Positions 46,074 through 55,681 of a stretch of 64,000 nt of DNA are shown here, in pieces. This DNA comes from Amycolatopsis australiensis (GTDB taxonomy: Bacteria; Actinomycetota; Actinomycetes; Mycobacteriales; Pseudonocardiaceae): NCBI RefSeq assembly GCF_900119165.1, contig NZ_FPJG01000006.1, positions 8,160,001 to 8,224,000 on the forward strand, read 5' to 3'. Numbering within the stretch: the first letter of the stretch is position 1; each line of letters opens with the position of its first letter. The notes beneath the pieces are model-generated. The model was not told the origin of the DNA. It did not search any database and saw nothing but the letters and a program-made list of their open reading frames with translations. The translations under genes and the position numbers were made by a program.

Positions 46074-47063
46074 GTGTTCTCGTTCAAGAAGCTGGCGGTG
46101 CTCGCCGCCGCCGCGCTGGCGCTCACCGCGTGCAGCGGGCCCAGTGCCGACAACTCGAAGAGCAGCTCCGGCGGCTCGCCGTCCGCGGCGGCCCCGAGCA
46201 GCGGCGGCCCGCTGAAGGTCGCGGTCGTCACGCACGGCAGTGCCGGTGACGCCTTCTGGAACGTCGTCAAGAACGGCGCCCAGCAGGCAGGCAAGGACCT
46301 GGGCGTCGGCGTCGACTACTACTCCGACGGCGATCCCGCCAACCAGGCCAAGCTGATCGACAACGCGGTCGCGCAGAAGGTCGGCGGCCTGGTCGTGTCG
46401 ATGGCCAACCCGCAGGCCCTGCAGACGTCGATCCAGAACGCGGTCAAGGCCGGCATCCCGGTCATCACCATCAACTCCGGCGAGGACTACAGCACGCAGT
46501 TCGGCGCGATCGCGCACGTCGGGCAGAGCGAGGGCCTCGCGGGCCAGGGCGCCGGCCAGCGGCTGAAGGCGGCGGGGAAGACGAAGCTGCTGTGCGTCAT
46601 CCACGAGGCCGGGAACATCGGCCAGAACCAGCGTTGCGACGGCGCGAAGCAGACCTTCGGCAACGTCACGACGCTGCAGGTCGACATCTCCAACCCGACC
46701 GACGCGCAGTCGCGGATCCGCGGCGCGCTGCAGTCCGACCCGTCGATCGACGCGGTGCTGGCGCTGAACTCGCAGGTCGCGGCCCGCGCGGTGAGCGCGG
46801 CGAAGGAAGCGAGCAGCAAGGCGCAGGTCGCCACCTTCGACCTGAACGCCGACGTCGTCGCCGCGATCAAGGACGGCAGCATCCTGTTCGCCGTCGACCA
46901 GCAGCAGTACGAGCAGGGCTACCTGCCGATCGTGTTCCTGAAGCTGTACAAGGAGAACGGCAACACCATCGGCGGCGGCCACCCGGTGCAGACCGGCCCC
47001 GGCTTCGTCGACAAGACCAACATCGACACCGTGGCCCCGTACGCGCAGCGCGGCACGCGATGA
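46074..47063 (+). CDS. Sugar ABC transporter substrate-binding lipoprotein
   Basis: A 329-residue periplasmic-binding-protein homologue (RbsB-like). A lipobox LTAC with Cys20 follows the signal sequence, then a Ser/Gly-rich spacer. Ligand domains: [56 protein letters not shown]. Predicted inositol binder by context. The GTG follows AAGGAG and its stop overlaps the permease start (ATGA). Confidence 0.9.
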   Translation: MFSFKKLAVLAAAALALTACSGPSADNSKSSSGGSPSAAAPSSGGPLKVAVVTHGSAGDAFWNVVKNGAQQAGKDLGVGVDYYSDGDPANQAKLIDNAVAQKVGGLVVSMANPQALQTSIQNAVKAGIPVITINSGEDYSTQFGAIAHVGQSEGLAGQGAGQRLKAAGKTKLLCVIHEAGNIGQNQRCDGAKQTFGNVTTLQVDISNPTDAQSRIRGALQSDPSIDAVLALNSQVAARAVSAAKEASSKAQVATFDLNADVVAAIKDGSILFAVDQQQYEQGYLPIVFLKLYKENGNTIGGGHPVQTGPGFVDKTNIDTVAPYAQRGTR

Positions 47064-48103
47064 CCGCAGCGATCCAGGCCCAGCCCGACGAGCGCGTCGC
47101 GAAGAAGGGCCTGGCCGACCGCCTGGTCGTCCGGCCGGAAATCGGCGCGCTCCTCGGCGCCGTGCTCGTGTTCGTCTTCTTCTCCGTGGTCACCGGCCAG
47201 TTCCTCAGCCCGCTGGGCGTGGCGACCTGGCTGGACGACTCCTCGACGCTGGGCATCATGGCCGTCGTGGTCGCGCTGCTCATGGTCGGCGGCGAGTTCG
47301 ACCTGTCGGCGGGCGTGATGACGGCGTCGACGTCGCTGGTCACGGCGATCCTGGCGACGCAGGCGGGCTGGAACGTCTGGCTCGCGCTGCTGGTCTCGCT
47401 CGCCTTCGCGCTCGGCGTCGGCGCGTTCAACGGCTGGCTGGTCATGAAGACCGGCCTGCCGAGCTTCATCGTCACGCTGGGGTCGTTCCTGGCGCTGCAG
47501 GGCCTCAACCTCGGCGTGACGCGGCTGGTCACCAACACCGTCCAGGTGTCGGGCATGCGCTCGACCAGCGGTTACGAGTCGGCCGGGTCGTTGTTCGCGT
47601 CCACCTTCGACATCGGCGGCACGGAGTTCCAGTCGTCGATCGTGTGGTGGATCCTCGTCACGGCGATCGCGGCGTGGCTGCTGGTGCGGACCCGGTTCGG
47701 CAACTGGATCTTCGCGGTCGGCGGGTCGCAGGTGTCGGCCCGCTCGGTCGGCGTGCCGGTGGTGCGCACGAAGATCCTGCTGTTCATGGGCACCGCGCTC
47801 GGCGCGTGGCTGGTCGGCTCGATCAACATCCTGCGGTTCGCCAGCGTGCAGGCCAACCAGGGCATCGGGCTGGAGTTCCAGTACATCATCGCGGCGGTGA
47901 TCGGCGGCTGCCTGCTCACCGGCGGGTTCGGCTCGGCGGTGGGCGCGGCGATCGGCGCGCTGATCTTCGGCATGGCGCGCCAGGGCATCGTGTTCGCGCA
48001 GTGGAACAGCGACTGGTTCATGCTGTTCCTCGGCATCATGCTGCTGGCCGCGGTCCTGGTGAACAACGCCTTCCGGCGGCGCGCGGAAAGGGTACGCCGA
48101 TGA
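47060..48103 (+). CDS. Sugar ABC transporter permease
   Basis: A 347-residue RbsC-type permease with 8-10 membrane segments. The motif [16 protein letters not shown] and the later [21 protein letters not shown] are typical of the ribose/xylose/inositol permeases. It overlaps the binding-protein gene and the ATPase gene (ATGA on both sides). Likely imports inositol. Confidence 0.93.
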   Translation: MTAAIQAQPDERVAKKGLADRLVVRPEIGALLGAVLVFVFFSVVTGQFLSPLGVATWLDDSSTLGIMAVVVALLMVGGEFDLSAGVMTASTSLVTAILATQAGWNVWLALLVSLAFALGVGAFNGWLVMKTGLPSFIVTLGSFLALQGLNLGVTRLVTNTVQVSGMRSTSGYESAGSLFASTFDIGGTEFQSSIVWWILVTAIAAWLLVRTRFGNWIFAVGGSQVSARSVGVPVVRTKILLFMGTALGAWLVGSINILRFASVQANQGIGLEFQYIIAAVIGGCLLTGGFGSAVGAAIGALIFGMARQGIVFAQWNSDWFMLFLGIMLLAAVLVNNAFRRRAERVRR

Positions 48104-48879
48104 GCCTGATCGAAGTCCGCGACATCGGGAAGACCTACGGCAGCGTCATCGCGCTGCGCGACGTGTCCACTGTGGTCAACGCGGGCGAGGTGACCTGCGT
48201 GCTCGGCGACAACGGCGCAGGGAAGTCCACGCTGATCAAGATCCTCGCCGGCGTGCACCAGCACGACCGGGGCGAGTTCCTGGTGGAGGGCGAGCCGGTG
48301 CGGTTCGCCTCGCCGCGCGAGGCGCTCGACCGCGGCATCGCGACCGTGTACCAGGACCTCGCCGTGGTGCCGCTGATGAGCGTGTGGCGCAACTTCTTCC
48401 TCGGCTCGGAGCCGACGACCGGGTTCGGCCCGTTCCGGATGCTCGACCGGAAGAAGGGCCGGGAGACGACCAAGAAGGCGTTGTCCGACATGGGCATCGA
48501 CCTGCGGGACGTCGAGCAGCCGGTCGGGACGCTCTCCGGCGGTGAGCGCCAGTGCGTCGCGATCGCGCGGGCGGTGTACTTCGGTGCGAAGGTGCTGATC
48601 CTCGACGAGCCGACCGCCGCGCTGGGGGTCAAGCAGGCCGGGGTGGTCCTGAAGTACGTCGCGCAGGCGCGGGACCGCGGGCTCGGCGTCGTGCTCATCA
48701 CGCACAACCCGCACCACGCCTATCCCGTCGCCGACCGGTTCCTGCTGCTCAAGCGCGGTGCCGCGCTCGGGCACTACGAGAAGTCCGAGATCGACATCAA
48801 CGAACTGACCCGGCAGATGGCGGGCGGTGCGGAGCTGGAAGCGCTCGAACACGAGCTGCGGCAGGTGGGGAAGGCGTGA
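48100..48879 (+). CDS. Sugar ABC transporter ATP-binding protein
   Basis: A 259-residue single nucleotide-binding domain: Walker [10 protein letters not shown], signature LSGGERQ, Walker [12 protein letters not shown]. Many ribose/inositol importers of this class have a fused double domain (about 500 residues); this is the half-size, FrcA-like form, so it would act as a homodimer. The GTG of iolC overlaps its stop. Confidence 0.93.
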   Translation: MSLIEVRDIGKTYGSVIALRDVSTVVNAGEVTCVLGDNGAGKSTLIKILAGVHQHDRGEFLVEGEPVRFASPREALDRGIATVYQDLAVVPLMSVWRNFFLGSEPTTGFGPFRMLDRKKGRETTKKALSDMGIDLRDVEQPVGTLSGGERQCVAIARAVYFGAKVLILDEPTAALGVKQAGVVLKYVAQARDRGLGVVLITHNPHHAYPVADRFLLLKRGAALGHYEKSEIDINELTRQMAGGAELEALEHELRQVGKA

Positions 48880-49805
48880 GTCTCGAAGCGCTCACGATCG
48901 GCCGGGTCGGGGTCGACTTGTACCCCGAGCAGAGCGGCGTCCCGCTGGCCGGGGTCAGCACGTTCGCCAAGTCGCTCGGCGGGACCGCGACGAACGTCGC
49001 GGTCGCCGCCGCGCGGCTCGGCCGGCGCACCGCGGTGCTCACCAAGGTCGGCCCGGACGGCTTCGGCGACTACGTCCGGCAAGCTCTCGGCGGCTTCGGC
49101 GTCTCGCCGGCTTTCGTGGGCACTTCGCCGGACCTGCGGACCCCGGTGGTGTTCTGCGAGCTGAACCCGCCAGCGGACCCGCCGCTGCTGTTCTACCGCG
49201 CGCCCATCGCGCCCGATCTGACGCTCACCGACGAGGACGTGCCGTGGGACGTCGTCGAGTCGGTGCCGCTGCTGTGGGTCACGGGCACCGGCGTGTCCGC
49301 GGAACCGGCGCGGGCGACCCAGCGGAAGATCCTCGAAGCCCGCGGCCGGCGGGAGCACACCGTCCTGGACCTGGACTACCGCCCGATGTTCTGGCCTTCG
49401 GTGGCCGAGGCCCGCGAAGAGATCGGCGGCCTGCTCGACCACGTCACCGCCGCGGTCGGCAACCGGGCCGAGGTGGAGGTCGCCGTCGGCACCGCCGATC
49501 CGGACATCGCCGCGGACCGGCTGCTTTCCCGCGGCCTGCGGCTGGCCGTGATCAAGAAGGGCGCCGATGGCGTGCTGGTGGCGACGCCGGAGGGGCGCTG
49601 GACGGTGCCGCCGCAACGCGTCGAAGTCGTTTGCGGCCTCGGTGCCGGCGACGGCTTCGGCGGCGCCCTGATCCACGGGCTGCTGTCCGGCTGGGACCCC
49701 GTGCGCATCGCGGAGTACGCGAACGCGGCGGGGGCGCTCGTCGCGTCCAGGCTGGCCTGCGCCGACGCCATGCCGACCGCCGAGGAGATCGAGGAAATGC
49801 TGTGA
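48876..49805 (+). CDS. iolC: 5-dehydro-2-deoxygluconokinase
   Basis: A PfkB-type kinase (309 residues) phosphorylating 2-deoxy-5-keto-gluconate. [15 protein letters not shown] near residue 35 is the N-terminal signature; the C-terminal anion hole [16 protein letters not shown] holds the catalytic Asp. Position in the iol order supports IolC. GTG start overlapping the ATPase stop. Confidence 0.9.
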   Translation: MSLEALTIGRVGVDLYPEQSGVPLAGVSTFAKSLGGTATNVAVAAARLGRRTAVLTKVGPDGFGDYVRQALGGFGVSPAFVGTSPDLRTPVVFCELNPPADPPLLFYRAPIAPDLTLTDEDVPWDVVESVPLLWVTGTGVSAEPARATQRKILEARGRREHTVLDLDYRPMFWPSVAEAREEIGGLLDHVTAAVGNRAEVEVAVGTADPDIAADRLLSRGLRLAVIKKGADGVLVATPEGRWTVPPQRVEVVCGLGAGDGFGGALIHGLLSGWDPVRIAEYANAAGALVASRLACADAMPTAEEIEEML

Positions 49806-50692
49806 TCCTCACCGACGAGCGCTGGCGGGAGCTGCTGCACACGCGGGCGACGAACCCGGGCGCGGTCCGGCAGGCGTACGCGACCCGCAAACGGCGTCCC
49901 CGGCTGCTGTCCGACGCCGGCACGCTGTTCCTGGTCGCGGCCGACCACCCGGCGCGGGGCGCGCTGAAAGTCGGCGAGGACCCGCTCGCCATGGCCGACC
50001 GGCGGGGGCTGCTCGAGCGGCTGCTCGTCGCGCTGGCGAACCCGGCGGTCGACGGCGTCCTCGGCACGCCCGACGTCGTCGAGGAGCTGCTGCTGCTCGG
50101 CGCGTTGCACGACAAGGTCGTGTTCGGCTCGATGAACCGCGGCGGACTCGACGGCGCGGACTGGGAGATCGACGACCGGTTCACCGGCTACGACGCCCGC
50201 ACGCTCGTCGACTGCGGCCTCGACGGCGGCAAGATGCTGCTGCGGCTGGTCGACTCCGACCCGGGCACGGTGCCGACGCTGCAGGCTTGCGCCGACGCGG
50301 TCACCGAGCTGGCCGCGTACGGGCTGGCCGCCATGGTCGAGCCGCTCCCCTACGCCCGCTCCGAGGGCAAGCTGGTCCTGCGATCGGATCCGGTGTCGCT
50401 CGCGCGGGCGGTCACGGTGGCTTCCGGTCTCGGCACGACGTCGGCACACACCTGGCTGAAGCTGCCGCCCACCGATTCGGCCGCCGTGCTGGGCGCCACG
50501 ACGCTGCCGGTGGTCGTGCTCGGCGGCGCGCCGTCCGGCGACCCGGACGCCGGCCTCGCGTCGTGGGGCCGGACGCTGCGGCACGACGTCGTCCGCGGCC
50601 TGGTCGTCGGCCGCTCCCTGCTCTACCCGCCCAGCGGCGACGTCGCCGGTGCCGTCGAAGCCGCCGCGAAGGTCTTGGAGGCCGCGAAGTGA
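49802..50692 (+). CDS. Cgl0158 family (beta/alpha)8 protein, IolJ-like aldolase candidate
   Basis: A 296-residue TIM-barrel protein (TLFLVAADHPARGALKVG, VDGVLGTPDVVEELLLLGAL, DGGKMLLRLVDSDPGT, PVVVLGGAPSGDP). It resembles actinobacterial proteins in inositol clusters (Cgl0158-like), where a class I/II aldolase is needed to split the phosphorylated product to DHAP and malonate semialdehyde. No iolJ-type gene is otherwise present. GTG start overlaps the iolC stop. Confidence 0.75.
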   Translation: MILTDERWRELLHTRATNPGAVRQAYATRKRRPRLLSDAGTLFLVAADHPARGALKVGEDPLAMADRRGLLERLLVALANPAVDGVLGTPDVVEELLLLGALHDKVVFGSMNRGGLDGADWEIDDRFTGYDARTLVDCGLDGGKMLLRLVDSDPGTVPTLQACADAVTELAAYGLAAMVEPLPYARSEGKLVLRSDPVSLARAVTVASGLGTTSAHTWLKLPPTDSAAVLGATTLPVVVLGGAPSGDPDAGLASWGRTLRHDVVRGLVVGRSLLYPPSGDVAGAVEAAAKVLEAAK

Positions 50693-51579
50693 GCAAGCTG
50701 CACCGTCCACTCGGGACGCTGTCCGACGACGCCGACCCGGTCCGGCTCACCCCGGACAGCGCGGGCTGGACCTACACCGGCCTCCGGGTCCTGGCACTGG
50801 CCGCCGGCGAGACGCGGGTCCTGCACACCGGCGAGTTCGAGGCGTTCGTGCTGCCGCTTTCCGGCTCGGCGACGGTTCGCGTCGACGGTCAGGTCTTCGA
50901 GCTGACCGGACGCACGTCCGTCTTCACGCGGGTCACGGACTTCGCCTACGTCCCACGGGACGCCGAAGTCGAGTTGTCGACAGTGGACGGGCTGGAGGTC
51001 GCGGTGCCGATGGCGCGCTGCACGCGTCGCCTGTCGCCGGCGTACGGACCGGCGGAGGACGTGCCGGTCGAGGTCCGCGGCGCCGGGCAGGCGACGCGGC
51101 AGGTGACCAACTTCGGCGTGCCGGGAGTGTGGGACCACGCGGACAAGCTCAACGCGTGCGAGCTGATCACGCCGGGTGGCAACTGGTCGTCGTACCCGCC
51201 GCACAAGCACGACGAGGCGACCGGGTGCGAAGTCGTCAACGAGGAGATCTACTACTTCCGCATCGCCGGCCGCGACGGGGTGACGCCGTCCCGCGAGGGC
51301 TTCGGCCTGCACCGGACGTACACGGGCGACGGCGAGCTGGACGAGGACGTCGCCGTCCGCGACCACGACGTCTTCCTCGTCCCGCGCGGCTACCACGGCC
51401 CGTGCGTGGCCGCGCCGGGCTACCCCATGTACTACCTGAACGTCCTCGCCGGGCCGGCGGACGAGCGGTCGATGGCGTTCTGCGACGACCCGGCGCACAG
51501 CTGGGTCCGCGGCACGTGGGCGGCGCAGGAGCTTGACCCGCGGTGCCCGGTGACGAGTCATGAAGGGCGTGTGCGGTGA
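50689..51579 (+). CDS. iolB: 5-deoxy-glucuronate isomerase
   Basis: Converts 5-deoxy-D-glucuronate to 2-deoxy-5-keto-gluconate; 296 residues with two cupin domains. Metal-ligand region: SSYPPHKHDE and NEEIYYFRIAG, later DHDVFLVPRGYHGPC. GTG start, 4-nt overlap with the gene before and after. Confidence 0.94.
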   Translation: MSKLHRPLGTLSDDADPVRLTPDSAGWTYTGLRVLALAAGETRVLHTGEFEAFVLPLSGSATVRVDGQVFELTGRTSVFTRVTDFAYVPRDAEVELSTVDGLEVAVPMARCTRRLSPAYGPAEDVPVEVRGAGQATRQVTNFGVPGVWDHADKLNACELITPGGNWSSYPPHKHDEATGCEVVNEEIYYFRIAGRDGVTPSREGFGLHRTYTGDGELDEDVAVRDHDVFLVPRGYHGPCVAAPGYPMYYLNVLAGPADERSMAFCDDPAHSWVRGTWAAQELDPRCPVTSHEGRVR

Positions 51580-53480
51580 ACGACTTCAGGGGTCCGGGGG
51601 CAGCGTCCCCGGCCGGGGTGCGGGGGCCGGGCCCCCGCCGGACACAGCAGCTGACGACGGCTCAGGCGCTGGTCCGCTGGATCCTCGCGCAGCGTTCGGA
51701 AACCCTCGACGGCCGGGAAGTACCGCTCTTTCCGGGCGTCTTCGCGATCTTCGGGCACGGCAACGTCCTCGGCCTCGGGACGGCCCTGGAGGAACACCGC
51801 GGAGAGCTTCCCGTGTGGCGCGGGCACACCGAGCAGGGCATGGCCCTCGCGGCGGTCGGCTACGCGAAGGCGACGCACCGGCGGCAGGTCGGCGTGGTGA
51901 CGTCCTCGATCGGGCCGGGCGCGCTCAACACGGTCACCGCGGCCGGGGTGGCGCACGCGAACCGGCTGCCGGTGCTGCTGCTGCCGGGCGACACGTTCAC
52001 CAACCGGGCGCCGGACCCGGTGCTGCAGCAGATCGAGCCGTTCGGCGACGCGACCGCGACGGTCAACGACGCCTTTCGCGCGGTGTCGCGCTACTTCGAC
52101 CGGATCGGCAGGCCCGAGCAGCTGGTCGCGACGTTGCCGCAGGTCGCGCGGGTGCTCACGGACCCGGCCGACGCCGGGCCGGTGACACTGGCGCTGCCGC
52201 AGGACGTCCAGGCGGAGACGTACGACTTCCCGGACGCGTTGTTCGAGCCCGTGCTGCACCGGCCGCTGCGGCCGCGGCCGGACCGGCGTTCGGTCACCGA
52301 AGCGGCGGCGGTCCTGCGCGCGTCCCGGCGTCCGTTGCTCGTGCTCGGCGGGGGTGTCCGGTACTCGGGCGCCGGGCAGCGCGCGCTCGACTTCGCCGAG
52401 CGGCACGGGATTCCGCTGGTGGAGACGACGGCGGGCCGCACGCTGGTCCCGCACTCGCACCCGCTGCACGCGGGGCCGCTGGGCATCACGGGCTCGACGT
52501 CGGCGAACGCCGTCGCGGCTGCGGCGGACGTGGTCCTGGCGGTCGGGACGCGGCTGCAGGACTTCACGACGGCGTCCTGGACGGTCTTCTCCCCCGACGT
52601 CCGCCTGGTGGCGCTCAACGCGGCCCGGTTCGACGCGGTGAAGCACGGCGCGCTGTCGGTGGTCGGCGACGCCGACGCGGGCCTGACCGATCTCGCGGCC
52701 CAGCTGGAGAGCTGGCGGGTCGACCCGTCGTGGACGTCGCGGGCCGCGGCCGAGCGGGCTTCCTGGGACGCGCACGTCGGCTCGCTCCGGTCGGCGCCGG
52801 GCCCGGTCCCGTCGTACGCGCAGGTCGTCGGGGTGGTGAACGACCTGTCGGCGCCGGACGACTACGTCATGACGGCGTCCGGCGGGCTGCCGGGCGAGCT
52901 GATCGGCGGCTGGCGCGGGTCCGGCTCGGTCTCGATGGACGTCGAGTACGGGTTTTCGTGCATGGGGTACGAGCTGTCGGGTGCGTGGGGCGCGGCGATC
53001 GCGTGGCCGGGCCTGGTGACCACACTTCTGGGTGACGGTTCGTACCTGATGCTGAACTCGGAACTGTTCTCGGCGGCGTTCGCGGGCCACCCGTTCGTCG
53101 CGGTGGTGTGCGACAACGACGGGTACGCCGTGATCGCCCGCCTCCAGGAGGGCCAGGGCGGGAAGCCGTTCAACAACTTCTACGCCGACTGCACGACTTC
53201 GCACGATTCACCGCCGCGCGTCGACTTCGCACGGCACGCGGAGTCACTGGGGTGCGTGGTGTTCCGCGCGTCCACAGTGGACTCACTCCGGTCGGCGTAT
53301 GCCGCGGCACGGGAAGCCGCGGTGACCGAGCGGCGGCCGGCGGTGGTCGTGGTGCCGACACAGCCGTCGGCGTGGACCGAAGCGGGCGCGTGGTGGGAGG
53401 TCGGGGTGCCGGAGCACCTCGCGGGCCGGGACGAGTACGAGCGCGGGAAGAGCGGACAGGTCCGTTACCTGCGCTCCTGA
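51576..53480 (+). CDS. iolD: THcHDO hydrolase (ThDP-dependent)
   Basis: Opens the ring of trihydroxycyclohexane-1,2-dione to 5-deoxy-glucuronate. It has 634 residues with the three domains of ThDP enzymes: the Pyr domain with catalytic Glu in RGHTEQGMALAAVGYAK, a central domain, and the PP domain GDGSYLMLNSELFSA (cofactor-binding GDGSY). Starts with GTG inside the iolB stop; ends 13 nt from the convergent TolB-like gene. The 13-bp motif is at 53270. Confidence 0.94.
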   Translation: MNDFRGPGAASPAGVRGPGPRRTQQLTTAQALVRWILAQRSETLDGREVPLFPGVFAIFGHGNVLGLGTALEEHRGELPVWRGHTEQGMALAAVGYAKATHRRQVGVVTSSIGPGALNTVTAAGVAHANRLPVLLLPGDTFTNRAPDPVLQQIEPFGDATATVNDAFRAVSRYFDRIGRPEQLVATLPQVARVLTDPADAGPVTLALPQDVQAETYDFPDALFEPVLHRPLRPRPDRRSVTEAAAVLRASRRPLLVLGGGVRYSGAGQRALDFAERHGIPLVETTAGRTLVPHSHPLHAGPLGITGSTSANAVAAAADVVLAVGTRLQDFTTASWTVFSPDVRLVALNAARFDAVKHGALSVVGDADAGLTDLAAQLESWRVDPSWTSRAAAERASWDAHVGSLRSAPGPVPSYAQVVGVVNDLSAPDDYVMTASGGLPGELIGGWRGSGSVSMDVEYGFSCMGYELSGAWGAAIAWPGLVTTLLGDGSYLMLNSELFSAAFAGHPFVAVVCDNDGYAVIARLQEGQGGKPFNNFYADCTTSHDSPPRVDFARHAESLGCVVFRASTVDSLRSAYAAAREAAVTERRPAVVVVPTQPSAWTEAGAWWEVGVPEHLAGRDEYERGKSGQVRYLRS

Positions 53481-53493
53481 GCACCCCTGCTCG

Positions 53494-54444
53494 TCACGCG
53501 AGGGCCGTGGCAGCGGGCGACGCCGCGTTCTGCACGAGCTTGCGCGGCGCGCCGGAGCCGTCGGCCGGGACCGTCCAGATCGCGTTGTCCAGCCCGTACA
53601 GGACGGTGTGGTCGTCCTGCCAGAGAGCCTGGTCGTCGACGCTGCGGGTCTCGGCCAGCGCGGTCTCCCGCAGCGTCGCGAGATCCAGCACCGACAGCCG
53701 CCAGAAGCCGTCGCCGACTTTCTTCTTGAACGCGATGCGCTTGCCGTCCGGGGAGAGCGACGGGCATTCGACGTTCTCCCTGACGGCCTTCCCGCGGTAG
53801 CGCGCGTAGTCGGCCTCGACGAGGTACGTCTTGCCCTTGCTGCCGAGGGTGGCGTAGAAGCGGTTGCCATCGGGGGCGAACGTGATGCCCCAGTAGTTGA
53901 CGTCGGCGGCGAAGTACCGCTTGCCGTCGAGGAAGACCGGCAGCTCTTCGATCGTCTTGACGAGCCGTCCGGTGTCCGCTTCGTACAGTCCGGCGCGGGT
54001 CGAGAAGCCGGTCTGGGCGTAGGAGTCTCCGGTGACGAACAGTGTCCAGTAGACGCGCTTGCCGTCGGGGGACACCCGCGCGCGGCTGGGCGTGCCGGGC
54101 AGGGTTTCGGTGTGGCGGACGGCGAGGTGGTCGTCGAGGACGAGGACGTCGGTCACCGCCGGCAGCGTCCCCGGCCGCACGGCCAGGCACACCGCCGTCT
54201 GCTTCGCCGCCGCGAACCGGTCGCATTTCAGGCTGCTGAGCTGCGGCTTCGCTTCGGAATGCGCCAGCGGGACGGCGCCGACGCGGCCGGTGGCCGTGTC
54301 ACGGAACAGCAGCTGGCCGGGCGCGAGGGTCAGCGCGGCGGCCGGTTCGGCGTCGGCGGTCTCGTGGCGGGAGCTGACGACGTAGGCGACCGCGGCGGCC
54401 ACCAGCAGCGCGGTGCCCACGAGGGCGAGGACGAGTTTCTTCAC
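53494..54444 (-). CDS. Anchored TolB-like beta-propeller protein
   Basis: A 316-residue protein with an N-terminal membrane anchor or signal (KKLVLALVGTALLVAAAVAYVV) and WD40/PD40-like repeats: SRARVSPDGKRVYWTLF, GITFAPDGNRFYATLG, CPSLSPDGKRIAFKKK. It probably lies outside the membrane and binds a partner. The GTG overlaps the MFS stop, in operon with an MFS transporter and a phosphoesterase. Confidence 0.75.
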   Translation of the reverse strand: MKKLVLALVGTALLVAAAVAYVVSSRHETADAEPAAALTLAPGQLLFRDTATGRVGAVPLAHSEAKPQLSSLKCDRFAAAKQTAVCLAVRPGTLPAVTDVLVLDDHLAVRHTETLPGTPSRARVSPDGKRVYWTLFVTGDSYAQTGFSTRAGLYEADTGRLVKTIEELPVFLDGKRYFAADVNYWGITFAPDGNRFYATLGSKGKTYLVEADYARYRGKAVRENVECPSLSPDGKRIAFKKKVGDGFWRLSVLDLATLRETALAETRSVDDQALWQDDHTVLYGLDNAIWTVPADGSGAPRKLVQNAASPAATALA

Positions 54445-55670
54445 GGGCGCACCGGTTTCACGAGAGCGGCGGCGAAGGCGACGACAGCCAGGCAGGCCGT
54501 GGCGCCGAGCACGGCGGGCCGCAGGTCCCAGACGGTCCATGCGAGTCCGAACAGGACGGACGACAGCATCCGGGCGACGGCCTGGCCGGTCTGCACGACG
54601 GCCATCCCGGTGGCGCGCAGGCCGGCCGGGATGAGCGGTCCGGCGGCGGCCATGAGGACGCCGTCGGTGGCCGCGTAGAAGACGCCGTGCAGGCCGAGCG
54701 CGACCACGGCGAGGACCGCGGTGGCCGGGCCGCAGAGCAGGAGCAGGGCCAGGCACAGCGCGGCGTGGCCGCCGAGGAACACCGGCCAGCGGCCGATCCG
54801 GTCGGCGAGCCTGCCCAGCGGCACGGCCAGCACCAGGTAGACACCGGCGGTGCCCAGCGGCAGCAGGGGGAAGAACGTCGCCGCGATCTCCCAGCGGCGC
54901 TGGAGCACGAGGTACACGAAAGAGTCGCCGACCGTGACCAGGCCGAGCAGCGCGGCCCAGAGCGTGACGCGCCGGAAGTCGCTCTCCTTGAGCAGCCGGA
55001 ACGCGGCTCGCGCGGACACCGCGGCCCGGTCGAGGGCGCCGGGGCGATCGCGGACGAACAGGGTGAGCAGCAGGACGGCGATCGCCGCGACGCAGAAGCT
55101 GGTGAAGAACACGCTGGTGTAGCTGCCGAGGCTCAGCGCGAGCACGGCCATCGCCACCAGCGGGCCGAGGAAGGCGCCGACGGTGTCGAGCGCGCGGTGC
55201 ACGCCGAACGACCGGCCGAGCGCGTCGGGCTCACTGGACAGCGAGATCAGGGCGTCGCGCGGGGCGGTGCGCAGGCCCTTGCCGGTGCGGTCGGCGGCGA
55301 GGACGACGCCGATCGCCGCGACCGACGAGCCGGCGGCGATGAGGCCGAGCTTGCACACCGCGGACAAGCCGTACCCGAACCCGGCGACCGCCTTGAGCCG
55401 CCGCCACCGGTCGGCGAGGTGCCCGCCGAGCACCCGCACGACCGCCGTGGCGCCCGCGTAGAGCCCGTCGAGCAGCCCGAACTGCAGCGGGTTCAGGCCG
55501 AGGCCGAGCACCAGGTAGAGCGGGAGGACGGCGGTGACCATCTCCGAGGAGACGTCGGTGACCAGGCTGACCATGCCGAGCGCCACGACGTTGGCGGAGA
55601 CCCGCTTCAACGCGGTCCTGCGCTCGGTGCCGGTCGCCACGTCCGAGGTCCGGCTTGCCGCGATGTACAT
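54441..55670 (-). CDS. MFS transporter
   Basis: A 409-residue, 12-helix transporter. MFS motifs: GHLADRWRRLKAVAGFGYGL between helices 2 and 3, and DRTGKGLRTAPRDALIS. The latter is typical of a group of MFS proteins predicted as drug or uncharacterised exporters. GGAG precedes the ATG, which lies 11 nt after the phosphoesterase stop. Confidence 0.87.
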   Translation of the reverse strand: MYIAASRTSDVATGTERRTALKRVSANVVALGMVSLVTDVSSEMVTAVLPLYLVLGLGLNPLQFGLLDGLYAGATAVVRVLGGHLADRWRRLKAVAGFGYGLSAVCKLGLIAAGSSVAAIGVVLAADRTGKGLRTAPRDALISLSSEPDALGRSFGVHRALDTVGAFLGPLVAMAVLALSLGSYTSVFFTSFCVAAIAVLLLTLFVRDRPGALDRAAVSARAAFRLLKESDFRRVTLWAALLGLVTVGDSFVYLVLQRRWEIAATFFPLLPLGTAGVYLVLAVPLGRLADRIGRWPVFLGGHAALCLALLLLCGPATAVLAVVALGLHGVFYAATDGVLMAAAGPLIPAGLRATGMAVVQTGQAVARMLSSVLFGLAWTVWDLRPAVLGATACLAVVAFAAALVKPVRP

Positions 55671-55681
55671 GCCCGCGTCTC

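Noticed and set aside
12015..53282. TGTCCACA-like matches as real DnaA boxes or a replication origin
   Set aside because: They are spread singly inside genes, mostly lack the leading TT of the actinobacterial box, and no dnaA, dnaN or AT-rich origin is present.
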